Shown here piece after piece: positions 15,764-24,501 of a stretch of 64,000 nt of DNA (positions within the stretch are counted from its first letter, which is position 1; each line of letters starts with the position of its first letter). The stretch lies in assembly GCF_017309385.1 (NCBI RefSeq), contig NZ_JAFJMJ010000003.1, forward strand, positions 682,001 through 746,000, given 5' to 3'. Below the pieces are notes generated by a model. It ran no database searches, had not been told where the DNA came from, and saw only the letters and a program-made list of their open reading frames with translations. The stretch is from Amycolatopsis sp. 195334CR. GTDB lineage: Bacteria; Actinomycetota; Actinomycetes; Mycobacteriales; Pseudonocardiaceae. Made by a program: the position numbers and the translations under genes.

Positions 15764-15892
15764 GCTGTCCGCGATACGGACAGCTGACCGTCATACTCCG
15801 ATGGACGGCACTGACCTGTCAATCCGGCATCCACACCCTTGCGACGCCCACTCGTCGGCGCCACAATGGTCGCTTAACGGACAGTTGTCCGC
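15764..15892. promoter_or_regulatory. Two TGTCCG-based operators in the divergent control region
   Basis: GCTGTCCG-CGATA-CGGACAGC (15764-15784) is a perfect 21-bp palindrome in front of the CoA transferase. CGGACA-GT-TGTCCG (15879-15892) is a second palindrome made of the same half-site in the opposite order, in front of the dioxygenase. The gap between the genes (15745-15914) contains nothing else. IclR-family binding is inferred. Confidence 0.7.
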
Positions 15893-15914
15893 TAGATCCG
15901 GAACGAGGTCACCG

Positions 15915-16781
15915 ATGGCTTTTGTCAACGAGGACAACCTCACCGAACTCGCCGGGCAGCGCTGGGCGAGCGCGCACGACCCGCGGCTGGCCGAGCTGAT
16001 CACCGCCCTCGTCCGCCATCTGCACGAGTTCGCCAGGGAAGTGCGCCTGACCGAGGACGAATGGGCCGCGGCGATGGACTGGCTCGCCGCGACCGGGCGG
16101 ATGAGCGACGAGAAGCGGCAGGAGTTCATCCTCGCCTCCGACGTGCTCGGCCTGAGCACGCTGGTGGTCCAGCTCAACAACCGGTTCACCGCCAAGGCGA
16201 CGCCCGCCACCGTGCTCGGCCCGTTCCACATCGACGGTTCGCCGCCCGCGGAATTCGGCTTCGACATGGCGGCCGGGCTCGACGGCACTCCCCTGTTCAT
16301 CACCGGCACGGTCACCGACACCGGCGGCACTCCCCTGCCCGGCGCCGTGCTCGACGTGTGGCAGGCCGACACCGACGGCTACTACGAATCGCAACTACCC
16401 GAGGTCGACGAAGCCCGCCTGCGCGCGAAGTACCGCGCTCGCGAGGACGGCACCTACTGCGTGCGCACGATCGCGCCGAAGGGGTACTCGATCCCGATGG
16501 ACGGCCCGGTCGGCGACCTGCTCAGCCGCACCGGGATCAGCCACTTCCGGCCCGCCCACGTGCACTTCATGCTCGACGAACCCGGCCACCGCAAGCTGAT
16601 CACGCACCTGTTCCAGGAGGGCGCCGACTACCTCGACACCGACGTCGTCTTCGGCACCAAGGACGCGCTCGTCGTGCCGTTCACCGAGCGCCCGGCCGGG
16701 CCGAGCCCGGACGGCGGGCACCTCGACCGGCCGTTCCTGCACGCCACCTTCGACTTCGTGCTGGAGCCGACGCCGTCATGA
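15915..16781 (+). CDS. Intradiol ring-cleavage dioxygenase (hydroxyquinol/catechol 1,2-dioxygenase type)
   Basis: 288 residues, with the helical dimer domain (1-95) followed by the beta-sandwich catalytic domain. The non-haem Fe(III) ligands are visible: Tyr157 (DTDGYYES), Tyr191 (APKGYSIP), His215 and His217 (FRPAHVHFM). Length and N-terminal domain fit hydroxyquinol 1,2-dioxygenase, which gives maleylacetate; catechol is the alternative substrate. ATG 15915 has GAGG 7 bases upstream. It leads an operon with DoxX-like and amidohydrolase genes, each joined by ATGA overlaps. No maleylacetate reductase lies nearby, so the pathway must finish elsewhere or differ. Confidence 0.93.
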   Translation: MAFVNEDNLTELAGQRWASAHDPRLAELITALVRHLHEFAREVRLTEDEWAAAMDWLAATGRMSDEKRQEFILASDVLGLSTLVVQLNNRFTAKATPATVLGPFHIDGSPPAEFGFDMAAGLDGTPLFITGTVTDTGGTPLPGAVLDVWQADTDGYYESQLPEVDEARLRAKYRAREDGTYCVRTIAPKGYSIPMDGPVGDLLSRTGISHFRPAHVHFMLDEPGHRKLITHLFQEGADYLDTDVVFGTKDALVVPFTERPAGPSPDGGHLDRPFLHATFDFVLEPTPS

Positions 16782-17284
16782 GCGCGGACCTCGGGCTGCT
16801 GCTGTTCCGCTTGCTGCTGGCCGGTTTGCTGTTCGGGCACGCCACGCAGAAGCTGTTCGGCTGGTTCCACGGCGCGGGCGTCGACGGCACCGCCGCGGTG
16901 TTCGAGCAGTGGGGCTTCGTGCCGGGCCGGCGGATGGTCGTGCTCGCGGCGCTGGCCGAACTCACCGGCGCGGCGTCGATCGCCACCGGACTGCTCACCC
17001 CCGGCGGTTGCGCGGTGGTGGTCGGCACGATGACCGTCGCCGCGGTGGCGACCGCGCCCAGCGGGTTCTGGGCCCAGCGGGGCGGCTGCGAGGTCCCGTT
17101 CTGCTACGGCGCGCTGGCCGCCGTGCTCGCCTTCACCGGTCCGGGCGCGTGGTCGCTCGACCACGCCTTCGGCCTGCTCGACGCCGGACTCGGCTGGGGC
17201 CTCGCGGCACTGGCCACCGGTCTCGCCGCGGCCGCCGTCCCCCTGCTCCTGCGTGCTTCCCCACAACGAGGTGACCCGACATGA
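16778..17284 (+). CDS. DoxX-family membrane protein
   Basis: 168 residues with four hydrophobic helices. The start LLLFRLLLAGLLFGHATQKLF is the DoxX signature. DoxX proteins are found with oxidases and aromatic-degradation genes and are thought to act in quinol or thiol redox balance in the membrane. ATGA overlaps with both neighbours (dioxygenase before, amidohydrolase after) show tight coupling. Confidence 0.9.
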   Translation: MSADLGLLLFRLLLAGLLFGHATQKLFGWFHGAGVDGTAAVFEQWGFVPGRRMVVLAALAELTGAASIATGLLTPGGCAVVVGTMTVAAVATAPSGFWAQRGGCEVPFCYGALAAVLAFTGPGAWSLDHAFGLLDAGLGWGLAALATGLAAAAVPLLLRASPQRGDPT

Positions 17285-18747
17285 CCACCACCCCACCGGC
17301 CGCCGGGCGGCCCATCCTCTTCCGCGGTGCCACCGTGCTGTCCATGGATCCCGCGATCGGCGTGCTGGAGGGCGGTGATCTCCTCGTCCGCGGTGAACGC
17401 ATCGAAGCGGTCGGGCGCGACCTGCCCGCACCCGCCGACGCCGAGGTGATCGACGCGAGCGGCGGCATCCTCATGCCCGGCATGGTCGACACCCACCGGC
17501 ACATGTGGCAGACCGCGCTGCGCGGCTTCGGCGCGGACTGGACGCTGTCCCAGTACTTCGTCTTCTACTACCTCAACTGGGGCAAGATCTTCCGGCCCGA
17601 GGACATCTACGCGGGCAACCTCGCCTCCGCCGTGGAAGCGCTCGACGCGGGCGTGACGACCACAGTGGACTGGTCGCACGGCCTGTGGACGCCCGAACAC
17701 GGTGACGCGGCCGTCGAAGCACTGCGTGCGGTACCCGGCCGGTGGGTCCTCGCCTACGGGAACCTGCTCGGCGCTCCTTGGGAATGGGCCGACTCGGCGG
17801 AGTTCCGCGCCTTCGTCGACCGGCACTTCACCACCCGCGACGACCGGTTCGGCCTGCAGCTCGCCTTCGACGTCACCGGTGACGCGAACTTCCCCGAGCG
17901 CGGCGCGTTCGAGGCCGCACGCGAACTGGACCTGGCGGTCACCACGCACGCCGGGGTGTGGGGCGCCACCGGTGACGACGGCATCCGGCTGATGTGGGAG
18001 CACGGCTTCATGCGGCCGGACGTCACCTACGTCCACGCGTGCAGCCTCAGCGAGGACTCGTACCAGCGCATCGCGGCATCCGGCGGCTCGGTGTCGCTGG
18101 CCACCGAGAGCGAGCAGAGCGCGGGCCAGGGATACCCGCCGAGCTGGCGCCTGCGCCGCCACGGGATTCCCGTCTCGCTGTCGATGGACACGAGCGTGTG
18201 GTGGAGCGCGGACCTGTTCTCGGCCATGCGCGCTACGCTGTCCGCCGACCGGTCCCGGGAGCACCTCGAAGCACACGCGGACAACGAAACCGTGGCGCAC
18301 AACCGGTTGCGCGCCGAGCACGTGGTCGAATGGGCGACCATGGGCGGGGCGAAGGCGCTCGGCCTCGACGAGGTCATCGGCTCGCTGACCCCGGGCAAGA
18401 AGGCGGACGTCGTCCTGCTCCACAACGACCGGTCGCCGGCGATGTTCCCGATCCTGCACCCGTACGGCCACGTGGTGTTCCAGGCGGGCCGCGGTGACGT
18501 GCACACCGTGCTGGTCAACGGCGAGGTGGTGAAGTACCGGCACGAACTCGTCGGCGTCGACCTGGCCGCGGCCCGGTCCGCCGTGGCGTCCACGGTCGAC
18601 TACGCCCGCGGTGAGATCGGCGAGCCGGACTGGGCCGCCTGCCTGTCGCCGGAGATCCCGTCGGCCGAACCGATCGCCAACCCGTACACCTACGCCGAAT
18701 ACCGCGGTGAGGGCGTGGCGGTGCGGGGCGCGGGCGACGGGGGTTGA
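17281..18747 (+). CDS. Amidohydrolase, ATZ/TRZ (cytosine-deaminase-like) family
   Basis: 488 residues. Metal site: HxH in MPGMVDTHRHMWQTALRG (about 67), His in AVTTHAGVWGA, His in YVHACSLSE and the Asp in LSMDTSVWW. The terminal ALGLDEVIGSLTPGKKADVVLL closes the beta-sandwich domain. The family hydrolyses C-N or C-Cl bonds on heteroaromatic rings (triazines, purines, pyrimidines). In an operon with an intradiol dioxygenase it could remove an amino or other group to produce the phenolic substrate; that step is inference. Third gene after dioxygenase and DoxX. Confidence 0.92.
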   Translation: MTTTPPAAGRPILFRGATVLSMDPAIGVLEGGDLLVRGERIEAVGRDLPAPADAEVIDASGGILMPGMVDTHRHMWQTALRGFGADWTLSQYFVFYYLNWGKIFRPEDIYAGNLASAVEALDAGVTTTVDWSHGLWTPEHGDAAVEALRAVPGRWVLAYGNLLGAPWEWADSAEFRAFVDRHFTTRDDRFGLQLAFDVTGDANFPERGAFEAARELDLAVTTHAGVWGATGDDGIRLMWEHGFMRPDVTYVHACSLSEDSYQRIAASGGSVSLATESEQSAGQGYPPSWRLRRHGIPVSLSMDTSVWWSADLFSAMRATLSADRSREHLEAHADNETVAHNRLRAEHVVEWATMGGAKALGLDEVIGSLTPGKKADVVLLHNDRSPAMFPILHPYGHVVFQAGRGDVHTVLVNGEVVKYRHELVGVDLAAARSAVASTVDYARGEIGEPDWAACLSPEIPSAEPIANPYTYAEYRGEGVAVRGAGDGG

Positions 18748-18794
18748 TTACAGTTACCGGCGACCAGCCCGCCCACCGTGGAAGGACGACGCAG

Positions 18795-19592
18795 ATGCGC
18801 CGGGACGCCCGCCCGGACTTCATCGAGGCCCTCGCGCGAGGCCTCGACGTGCTCCGCGGTTTCGAGCCGGGACGTCCGCACCTGTCGCTGAGCGAGGTGG
18901 CCGCGCGGGCCGACCTCGCCAGGCCCACCGCGCGCCGCATCCTGATCACGCTGGAGGAACTGGGTTACGTCCGCAGTGACAGCGCGGGCTTCTCGCTCAC
19001 GCCCCGGGTGCTGGAACTCGGCATGGCCTACGTCGGTTCGCAGAACCTGTGGGAACTGGCCGAACCGCACCTGCGCGACCTCGTCGCCCAGACCGGCGAG
19101 TCGTGCTCGGTGGCCCAACTGGACGGCTCGGACATCACCTACGTCGCACGGGTGGCGGTGCCCAAGCTCGTCACGCTCGCGGTGACCATCGGCACGCGGT
19201 TCCCGGCCGTGCAGACCTCGCTCGGCAAGGTCCTGCTCGCCGCGCTCGACGCCGACGAACTGGGCCGCCTGCTCGACACCCCGAGCCGGTCCGGCATCGA
19301 ACCGCGGTGGCGGCCCGAGCGCGAGGAACTGGACGCCGTGCTGCGCGACGTCCGCGCGAAGGGCTGGGCGGTGACCGACCAGGACCTCGCGCTCGGCATC
19401 CGCTCGGTCGCCGCGCCCATCCGCAACGGGCAGGGCCGCACGGTGGCCGCGGTCAACGTCAACGCCCACGCCGCCGAGACCCCGGTCGGCCACCTCGTCG
19501 ACCACCACCTGCCGCTGCTGCTGCGCACCGCGGGCGCCATCAGCGCCGACTGGGCGGCCTGGGAGGCCCGGCCCATCACCACGGCGAGCTGA
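18795..19592 (+). CDS. IclR-family transcriptional regulator (PcaR/PobR-like)
   Basis: 265 residues. The winged helix (about 10-70) reads ARGLDVLRGFEPGRPHLSLS and ARADLARPTARRILITLEEL. The ligand domain begins LAEPHLRDLVAQTGES. ATG 18795 is preferred to the upstream TTG at 18744 because AAGGA lies 8 bases before it. It follows the amidohydrolase by 47 bases and is probably co-transcribed. PcaR/PobR relatives sense aromatic acids, which fits control of the dioxygenase and CoA-transferase units through the sites at 15764-15892. Its stop codon abuts the stop of the convergent gene. Confidence 0.93.
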   Translation: MRRDARPDFIEALARGLDVLRGFEPGRPHLSLSEVAARADLARPTARRILITLEELGYVRSDSAGFSLTPRVLELGMAYVGSQNLWELAEPHLRDLVAQTGESCSVAQLDGSDITYVARVAVPKLVTLAVTIGTRFPAVQTSLGKVLLAALDADELGRLLDTPSRSGIEPRWRPEREELDAVLRDVRAKGWAVTDQDLALGIRSVAAPIRNGQGRTVAAVNVNAHAAETPVGHLVDHHLPLLLRTAGAISADWAAWEARPITTAS

Positions 19593-20702
19593 TCAGGCCG
19601 GGCGCCACTGGGCCTCCATCCACACGGTCCCGTCGCCGCCGAAGGTCTCGACCCGCACGTCGGGGGTGGCCGGTGGCGGGGCGGCCGACTCCTCGCTGTC
19701 GGCGACCACGCTGACCGCCACCAGGTCACCGCTGCCGACCACGGTGACCCGCGCCCACGACTGCGCGGTGGCGAGCGCGGTGAGCGCGGCGTCGGTGAGG
19801 TCGCGCCGGACGGCCACCGGCGGCACCGGCCACTGCCCGCGCGCGTCCAGTTCCACCTCGACGCCCTTGCGGTCGGCGATGTCCGCGCAGTGGCGCAGTT
19901 CGTGCAGCAGCGGGTTCTCCACCGTGTCCGTTTCGGCGAACAGGCGGCGCATCCTGGCCGCCTCGATCGCGGAATCGCGCTGCACCAAGGGATCCGACGG
20001 TTTCAGCGAGCCGTCGGCGAGTCCTTCCAGCAACGGCACCGTGGTGCCGGCCAGTTCGGTGAACCGTTGCGTCCGGCGGCGGCGCGCGGCGTTCGCCACG
20101 GCTTCGGCGGTGCGGGCCCGTTCCAGTTCCCTGGCCGCCCTGGCCGCCTCCGCGCCCATCCGGCCGAGCACGACCACCACCACGGCCACCACCAGCGGCA
20201 GGCCGAACACCGTCACCGTGGTGGTGGCGAACCGGGTCAGCGTGGCCAGGTTCGCCTCGCCGGCCAGGAAGATGTTCCCCAGCGCGAGCAGTTCGTTCAG
20301 CACCAGCGCCGCCACCACCGTCCTCAGCGGACGGTCGAACAGGACGACCACCAGCACCCAGCCCGCCGAGGCGAACATCCAGTCCACCGTGGTCGAGATG
20401 CTGCCCTCGGGCAGGGTCCGGTAGGACAGCACGGCCGCGCCGAACACCACGGCGGCGCCGGGCAGGCACAGCGCTCCCCACGGGCGGCGCCGGGCCACCA
20501 GCACCGCCTCGGTGGCCAGCACCACGGTCAACGCGGCCATCGCCCCGAACTGGGCCGCCGGGATCTCGTAGGCCTCCCGGTGCCGCACCAGGTTGAGCAT
20601 GCCGAGCACGTTGTTCGTCAGCACGGCGAGGAACAGGGTGGCGATCCGCAGCCCGCGCTGCAGCTTGATCCGGGTCTGCTCGTCCTCGCCCGCCCCGCTC
20701 AC
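19593..20702 (-). CDS. Membrane protein with degenerate histidine-kinase-like C-terminus
   Basis: 369 residues. About six membrane segments occupy 12-190, then a coiled-coil stretch (MGAEAARAARELERARTAEA) and a cytosolic domain that reads like a NarL-type kinase without its working parts: no LHD phosphoacceptor His, and the ATPase N-box position is LTDAALTALATAQS instead of an E-x4-N motif. The start is GTG 20702, overlapping the upstream kinase stop (GTGA). It is probably the non-catalytic partner of that kinase. Confidence 0.75.
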   Translation of the reverse strand: MSGAGEDEQTRIKLQRGLRIATLFLAVLTNNVLGMLNLVRHREAYEIPAAQFGAMAALTVVLATEAVLVARRRPWGALCLPGAAVVFGAAVLSYRTLPEGSISTTVDWMFASAGWVLVVVLFDRPLRTVVAALVLNELLALGNIFLAGEANLATLTRFATTTVTVFGLPLVVAVVVVVLGRMGAEAARAARELERARTAEAVANAARRRRTQRFTELAGTTVPLLEGLADGSLKPSDPLVQRDSAIEAARMRRLFAETDTVENPLLHELRHCADIADRKGVEVELDARGQWPVPPVAVRRDLTDAALTALATAQSWARVTVVGSGDLVAVSVVADSEESAAPPPATPDVRVETFGGDGTVWMEAQWRPA

Positions 20703-21793
20703 GACGACCACTCCAGCCGCACCACGGTGCCCGCACCTTCGGCCGAGGTGACCGCGGCCGAGCCGCCGATCCGGTTCATCCGGCCGTGCACGGACTCCCG
20801 CAGCCCGCGCCCGGTGGCGGTGGCGCCGGTGAACCCCCTTCCCGCGTCGGCGATCTCGACCCACAGCCCGCGTGGATCGCCGTCCAGCCGGACCGTGGCC
20901 CGGTCCGTCCCGGCGTGGCGGCGCACGTTGTTGAGCGCCTCCCGCGCCGCGCCCGCGATCGCGCTGGCCACGTCGAAGCGCAACGGCAGCCGCGGTGGTG
21001 CGGTGAGGTCGACGGTAAGGTGTTCGGTGTCGAGGTCCGCGCGCAGCAGGTCGACGAGATCGACCTCCTCGGTCGCCGTCCCGTCGTAGGTGCGCAGGCG
21101 GTCGAGGTCGCGCCGCGCCTGCGGGGCCAGCCAGTCCGCGCCCGAGGGCACCTGCCCGATGCCGACCATCAGCAGGGTGGTGGCCGCGGTGTCGTGCAGC
21201 GAATTCGCCAGCTCACGCTCTTCCGCGCGTTCGGCCTCCGCCACCGCGGCCTCCCGGCGCGCCTGCTCGGCCTCGGCGGCGGTGCGGTCGGCGCGCTCGC
21301 CCGCGCGGGTGACCAGCACCCACGCCGCCCTGGAGCCCAGTGCCATCGCGATCGTCCACCCCGGCACCCCGTTCATGGTCAGCCCGGCCAGGCCGAAGAT
21401 GACGATCATGCCGGCGCTGGACACCACGGCCGCGGCGAAGCCGACCCACGGTCCGGTGTGCCACTGCCAGGTCACGCACGCGACGGTGACCAGCACGCGG
21501 ATCCAGTCGGAGTTCGAGGTCGCCGCCGCATCGGTCCAGAACACGCTGAGGCACAGCACCAGCAGGACCACCACGTCGACCACGGCGGACAGCTGGCCGC
21601 CCCGGCTCAGCCACCACCCGTAGACAAAGGTCCAGCCGACCGCGAGGGCGACCATCAACGCGGTCGCGGCGAATCCCTCGGCGGAGGCGCTCACCAGTGC
21701 GACCACGGCGATCGGCGGCAGGACCGCGAGCCGCACCGCGAAAACGAACCGGCGGCCGAAGCCCCTCAACAGCCGTACGGCTTCACCCGCCAC
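20699..21793 (-). CDS. Sensor histidine kinase, NarL/HPK7-like, orphan
   Basis: 364 residues. Membrane segments cover about 18-165, a charged coiled coil (AEQARREAAVAEAERAEERE) follows, then the phosphoacceptor motif ANSLHDTAATTLL and the ATPase domain with N-box AREALNNVRRHAG, G1 VEIADAGRGF and the C-terminal GTVVRLEW. GTG 21793 has GAGGT upstream. No response regulator is next to it; instead it is coupled to a second membrane protein with a dead kinase domain. It may signal to an unlinked regulator or act through the heteromer. Confidence 0.85.
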   Translation of the reverse strand: MAGEAVRLLRGFGRRFVFAVRLAVLPPIAVVALVSASAEGFAATALMVALAVGWTFVYGWWLSRGGQLSAVVDVVVLLVLCLSVFWTDAAATSNSDWIRVLVTVACVTWQWHTGPWVGFAAAVVSSAGMIVIFGLAGLTMNGVPGWTIAMALGSRAAWVLVTRAGERADRTAAEAEQARREAAVAEAERAEERELANSLHDTAATTLLMVGIGQVPSGADWLAPQARRDLDRLRTYDGTATEEVDLVDLLRADLDTEHLTVDLTAPPRLPLRFDVASAIAGAAREALNNVRRHAGTDRATVRLDGDPRGLWVEIADAGRGFTGATATGRGLRESVHGRMNRIGGSAAVTSAEGAGTVVRLEWSS

Positions 21794-22161
21794 CTGTCAC
21801 CTCAACTCGGTCGACCGACGCGAGCGTGAGGTTACCGGTTTCCCGGGCGCCGGGCGGGGGCCTGCCCGCCCGGCGCCGTCGCCTAGCAGACGAGCAGGGA
21901 CAGCGCGCGGCGTTGCCCATGGTCGCGGAAACGTGGTTTTCCAGCCCTGGCGCGGGATCCCAGTCCGCGGCGGGGGCAGCACCCGCCAGACATCGCGGTC
22001 GGTGCGGTCCAGCCCGGCCCCTGTCCGATCAGTGGATCCCAGGGTGCCCGGCACCCTGCCCACCGAGCGATTCTTCGGCCGGCCGGCCGAATTGTCGACT
22101 GCCTGAAGGCATGAATACCGAGCACACCCGGGTCATCACCGGATCACCTTGGGTGACCGCG
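21794..22161. other. Non-coding gap with one strong hairpin
   Basis: 368 bases without a supported gene, between the orphan kinase start and the peptidase stop. It holds a palindrome CAGGGTGC-CCG-GCACCCTG (22040-22058, 8-bp arms, 3-base loop) with no U-tract, and a weaker inverted repeat GGTCACC/GGTGATCC just after the peptidase stop. Short open frames here have no protein-like composition. It probably contains the kinase promoter and the peptidase terminator. Confidence 0.4.
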
Positions 22162-23751
22162 CTAGTTCGCCACCGGCGGCTTCGTGGTGGCGGGCGGCAC
22201 CTCGCAGACCGTGCCGCCGGCGGGCAGGACCCCGTCGATCAGCGTGGCGTCCACCGCGTTGTCGATGCACGGCCCACTGCGCCGATAGGAGGTGTGGCCG
22301 ACGCCCTCACGGGTGAGCAGCACGCTGTTCTCCAGCGTCTTCGTCATCTCCTCGGCCCAGTGGTACGGGGAAACGTTGTCCAGCCTGCCGCCGACCACCA
22401 GGATCGGCGGGGCACCGGCGCCGGTGAGCGGCTCGCCGAAGTGGTCCTTGTTCGGCGCGGGCCACCGGGCGCAGTTGAGCGCGCTGTACCCGGCCCGGCC
22501 GCCGAGCCGCTTGTCGCGGGCGGCGACCTTCTTCGCCATGGCCGTGTGCGCGGCGAGGTCACCCGGCGTCTTCCAGTCGGCGCAGCGCACCGCGGTGTGC
22601 GGCTCCTGGAGCGTGGCGAACGGACCGCCGAACGGCGCGACGGTGACCTTCGAGACCAGGAAGTGCAGCAGCGTGCCGTTGCCCTGCTGCGCGGCCATCA
22701 GGCCCGCGGTGAGCGTGGGCCACAGCACCGAAGTCCCCGCGCCCGCCCGCACCGCTTCGAGGGCCATGGCGCCGTCGAGCGGTCCGCCCGGCGTGAGGCC
22801 CTCCACCGGCGGGACCTGAAGCGGCTGCTTCTCCAACTGCTTGATCAGCTTGTCGAAAGCGGCTTCCGGCTTCCCGTCACCGAACGGGCACACCTGAGGC
22901 CCTTCCTCGCGGCAGGTCTTGAACCACGCGTCCAGCGTTTCCTCATTGGACCGCGAGACGTCGTCGAGCAGGGCCAGCGGGGCGTTCTGCCAGAGTCCGG
23001 TGTGGACCGGGGCGTCGATCACCATCTGGCGCACGCGGTCCGGGAACAGCGTGGCGTACATCGGGCCGACCACCGTGCCGTAGGACATGCCGTAGTAGCT
23101 GATCTTCTCCTCGCCGAGCGCGGCGCGGAGGTGGTCGATGTCGCGGGCGACGTTGTCGGTGGACAGGCTCGCCAGGAAGTCCGGGCTCAGGTGGGCCACG
23201 CAACCCTCGGTGAACGTCTTGGCGTCGGCGATCAGTTCCGGCAGCGGCTTCCCACCGGGCACGGCCGGATCGAGGTCGGCCTTCGTGGCCTCGGCGCGCT
23301 GCTCGTCGGTGAGGCAGCGAACGGCACCGGAGTCACCGACCCCGCGCGGGTCCATGCCGACGATGTCGAAGCGGGCCAGCAGCGCGTCCGAGAACGGGCT
23401 GGTCGCGCTGCCGGGGGCGATGGACTCGATCAGGTCGGTGGCGGGCACCCCCGGCCCGCCCGCGTTGATGAACAGGCTGCCGACGCGCTGGGCCGGATCG
23501 GTGGCGCGGTGGCGCTTGACCTTGAGCGGGATCCGCGCGCCTTCGGGAGCGCTGTACTCCAGCGGAACCTCGACCGTCGCGCAGTCCAGATTGGGCCCGC
23601 ACTCGCTCCAGGCGATGGGCGCGGGCTGCGGTGAGCCGGGTTCCGGCGACGCCGCCGGGGTACCGGCGCAGCCGGTGAGCACCAGCGCGGCGGCGGCGAG
23701 CGCGCCGGCGAGCCGGGGCCGGGTACGGGTGAGTGCGGTTGTTCCGGGCAT
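22162..23751 (-). CDS. Secreted tripeptidyl-aminopeptidase-like lipoprotein (alpha/beta hydrolase)
   Basis: 529 residues. Lipobox LVLTGC near residue 28, then the SlpD/TAP-family body: PLEYSAPEGARIPLKVKRH, oxyanion loop LFINAGGPGVPA, DIVGMDPRGVGDS, nucleophile GMSYGT (Ser), acid in VVGGRLDNVSP and His in REGVGHTSYRR. Such enzymes trim tripeptides or aminoacyl groups outside the cell. A -10 box TAGCTT (23759-23764) lies 7 bases before ATG 23751, so the mRNA looks leaderless. Confidence 0.92.
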   Translation of the reverse strand: MPGTTALTRTRPRLAGALAAAALVLTGCAGTPAASPEPGSPQPAPIAWSECGPNLDCATVEVPLEYSAPEGARIPLKVKRHRATDPAQRVGSLFINAGGPGVPATDLIESIAPGSATSPFSDALLARFDIVGMDPRGVGDSGAVRCLTDEQRAEATKADLDPAVPGGKPLPELIADAKTFTEGCVAHLSPDFLASLSTDNVARDIDHLRAALGEEKISYYGMSYGTVVGPMYATLFPDRVRQMVIDAPVHTGLWQNAPLALLDDVSRSNEETLDAWFKTCREEGPQVCPFGDGKPEAAFDKLIKQLEKQPLQVPPVEGLTPGGPLDGAMALEAVRAGAGTSVLWPTLTAGLMAAQQGNGTLLHFLVSKVTVAPFGGPFATLQEPHTAVRCADWKTPGDLAAHTAMAKKVAARDKRLGGRAGYSALNCARWPAPNKDHFGEPLTGAGAPPILVVGGRLDNVSPYHWAEEMTKTLENSVLLTREGVGHTSYRRSGPCIDNAVDATLIDGVLPAGGTVCEVPPATTKPPVAN

Positions 23752-23764
23752 GGCACGGAAGCTA
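23752..23764 (-). promoter_or_regulatory. -10 region giving a leaderless peptidase transcript
   Basis: TAGCTT on the minus strand (23759-23764) is separated from ATG 23751 by 7 bases. No ribosome binding site fits between them. Confidence 0.45.
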
Positions 23765-23789
23765 GGGCGACCACCCGGTCCGGCGGATC

Positions 23790-23814
23790 GTCCGGCGGGT
23801 CCGACCCGCCGGAC
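23790..23814 (-). terminator. GC-rich hairpin after the two-component operon
   Basis: GTCCGGCGGGT (23790-23800), CCG loop, ACCCGCCGGAC (23804-23814): a perfect 11-bp stem 15 bases past the response-regulator stop. There is no U-tract, as is common for actinobacterial hairpin terminators. Confidence 0.55.
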
Positions 23815-23829
23815 GAAAGTCGGAGCGTC

Positions 23830-24501
23830 TCAGTCCGGGAGGTCGGCGTCGTGCACGAGCAGGGCGATCTGCACGCGGTTGTTGAGGTCGAGCTTGGTGA
23901 GGATCGCCGAAACGTGGGTCTTGACCGTGGTCAGCCCGAGGTGGTGGCGGGCGGCGATCTCGGCGTTGGAGCGGCCGGTGGCGATCTCGACGGCGACCGC
24001 GCGTTCCCGGTCGGCGAGCTGGTCGAGCCGGCGGCGGGCCACGTCCCGGCGGCTGTCCTGCTCCGGCTCCGCGACCTTGGCGATGAGCCGCCGGGTCACC
24101 TCCGGCGACAGCACGGGACGCCCCTGGGCGGCTTGGCGGATCGCGACGACCAGTTCGTCCGGCGGGGTGTCCTTGAGCAGGAACCCGGCGGCCCCGGCCC
24201 GCAGCGCCCGCAGGATGTGCGCGTCGGCGTCGAACGTGGTGAGCACGATGACCTGGGGCGCGGACGGACGGCTCCGCAGCAGCTCGGTCGCGGTGAGCCC
24301 GTCCGTGCCCGGCATCCGGATGTCCATCAGCACCACGGCCGGGTGGTGCCGCCCGGCCAGCTCCACCGCCTCCGCGCCGTCGCTCGCCTCGGCGACCACC
24401 CGCAGGTCGGGGGCACCGCGCAGCATGATGTTCAGTCCGAAGCGGACGACCGGGTCGTCGTCGGCGACCAGCACGTCGATGGTCGGTACGGGGTTGGTCA
24501 C
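23830..24501 (-). CDS. NarL/FixJ-family response regulator
   Basis: 223 residues. The receiver domain shows the acid pair DDDP (DVLVADDDPVV), phospho-acceptor Asp in VVLMDIRMPGTDG, Thr in IVLTTFDADA and Lys in GFLLKDTPP. The LuxR helix-turn-helix is at the C-terminus (IATGRSNAEIAARHHLGLTT). The start is taken at GTG 24501, which overlaps the kinase stop (GTGA); other in-frame GTGs lie at 24510 and 24519. Partner of the kinase directly upstream. Confidence 0.93.
   Translation of the reverse strand: MTNPVPTIDVLVADDDPVVRFGLNIMLRGAPDLRVVAEASDGAEAVELAGRHHPAVVLMDIRMPGTDGLTATELLRSRPSAPQVIVLTTFDADAHILRALRAGAAGFLLKDTPPDELVVAIRQAAQGRPVLSPEVTRRLIAKVAEPEQDSRRDVARRRLDQLADRERAVAVEIATGRSNAEIAARHHLGLTTVKTHVSAILTKLDLNNRVQIALLVHDADLPD

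Noticed and set aside
19588..19600. TGATCAGGCC at the junction of two convergent genes, also found at 43468
   Set aside because: Both cases are just abutting stop codons (TGA/TCA) with GC-rich context; no repeat beyond that.
22040..22058. CAGGGTGC-CCG-GCACCCTG as a terminator
   Set aside because: It is more than 100 bases from the peptidase stop and has no U-tract; kept only as a hairpin within the gap.
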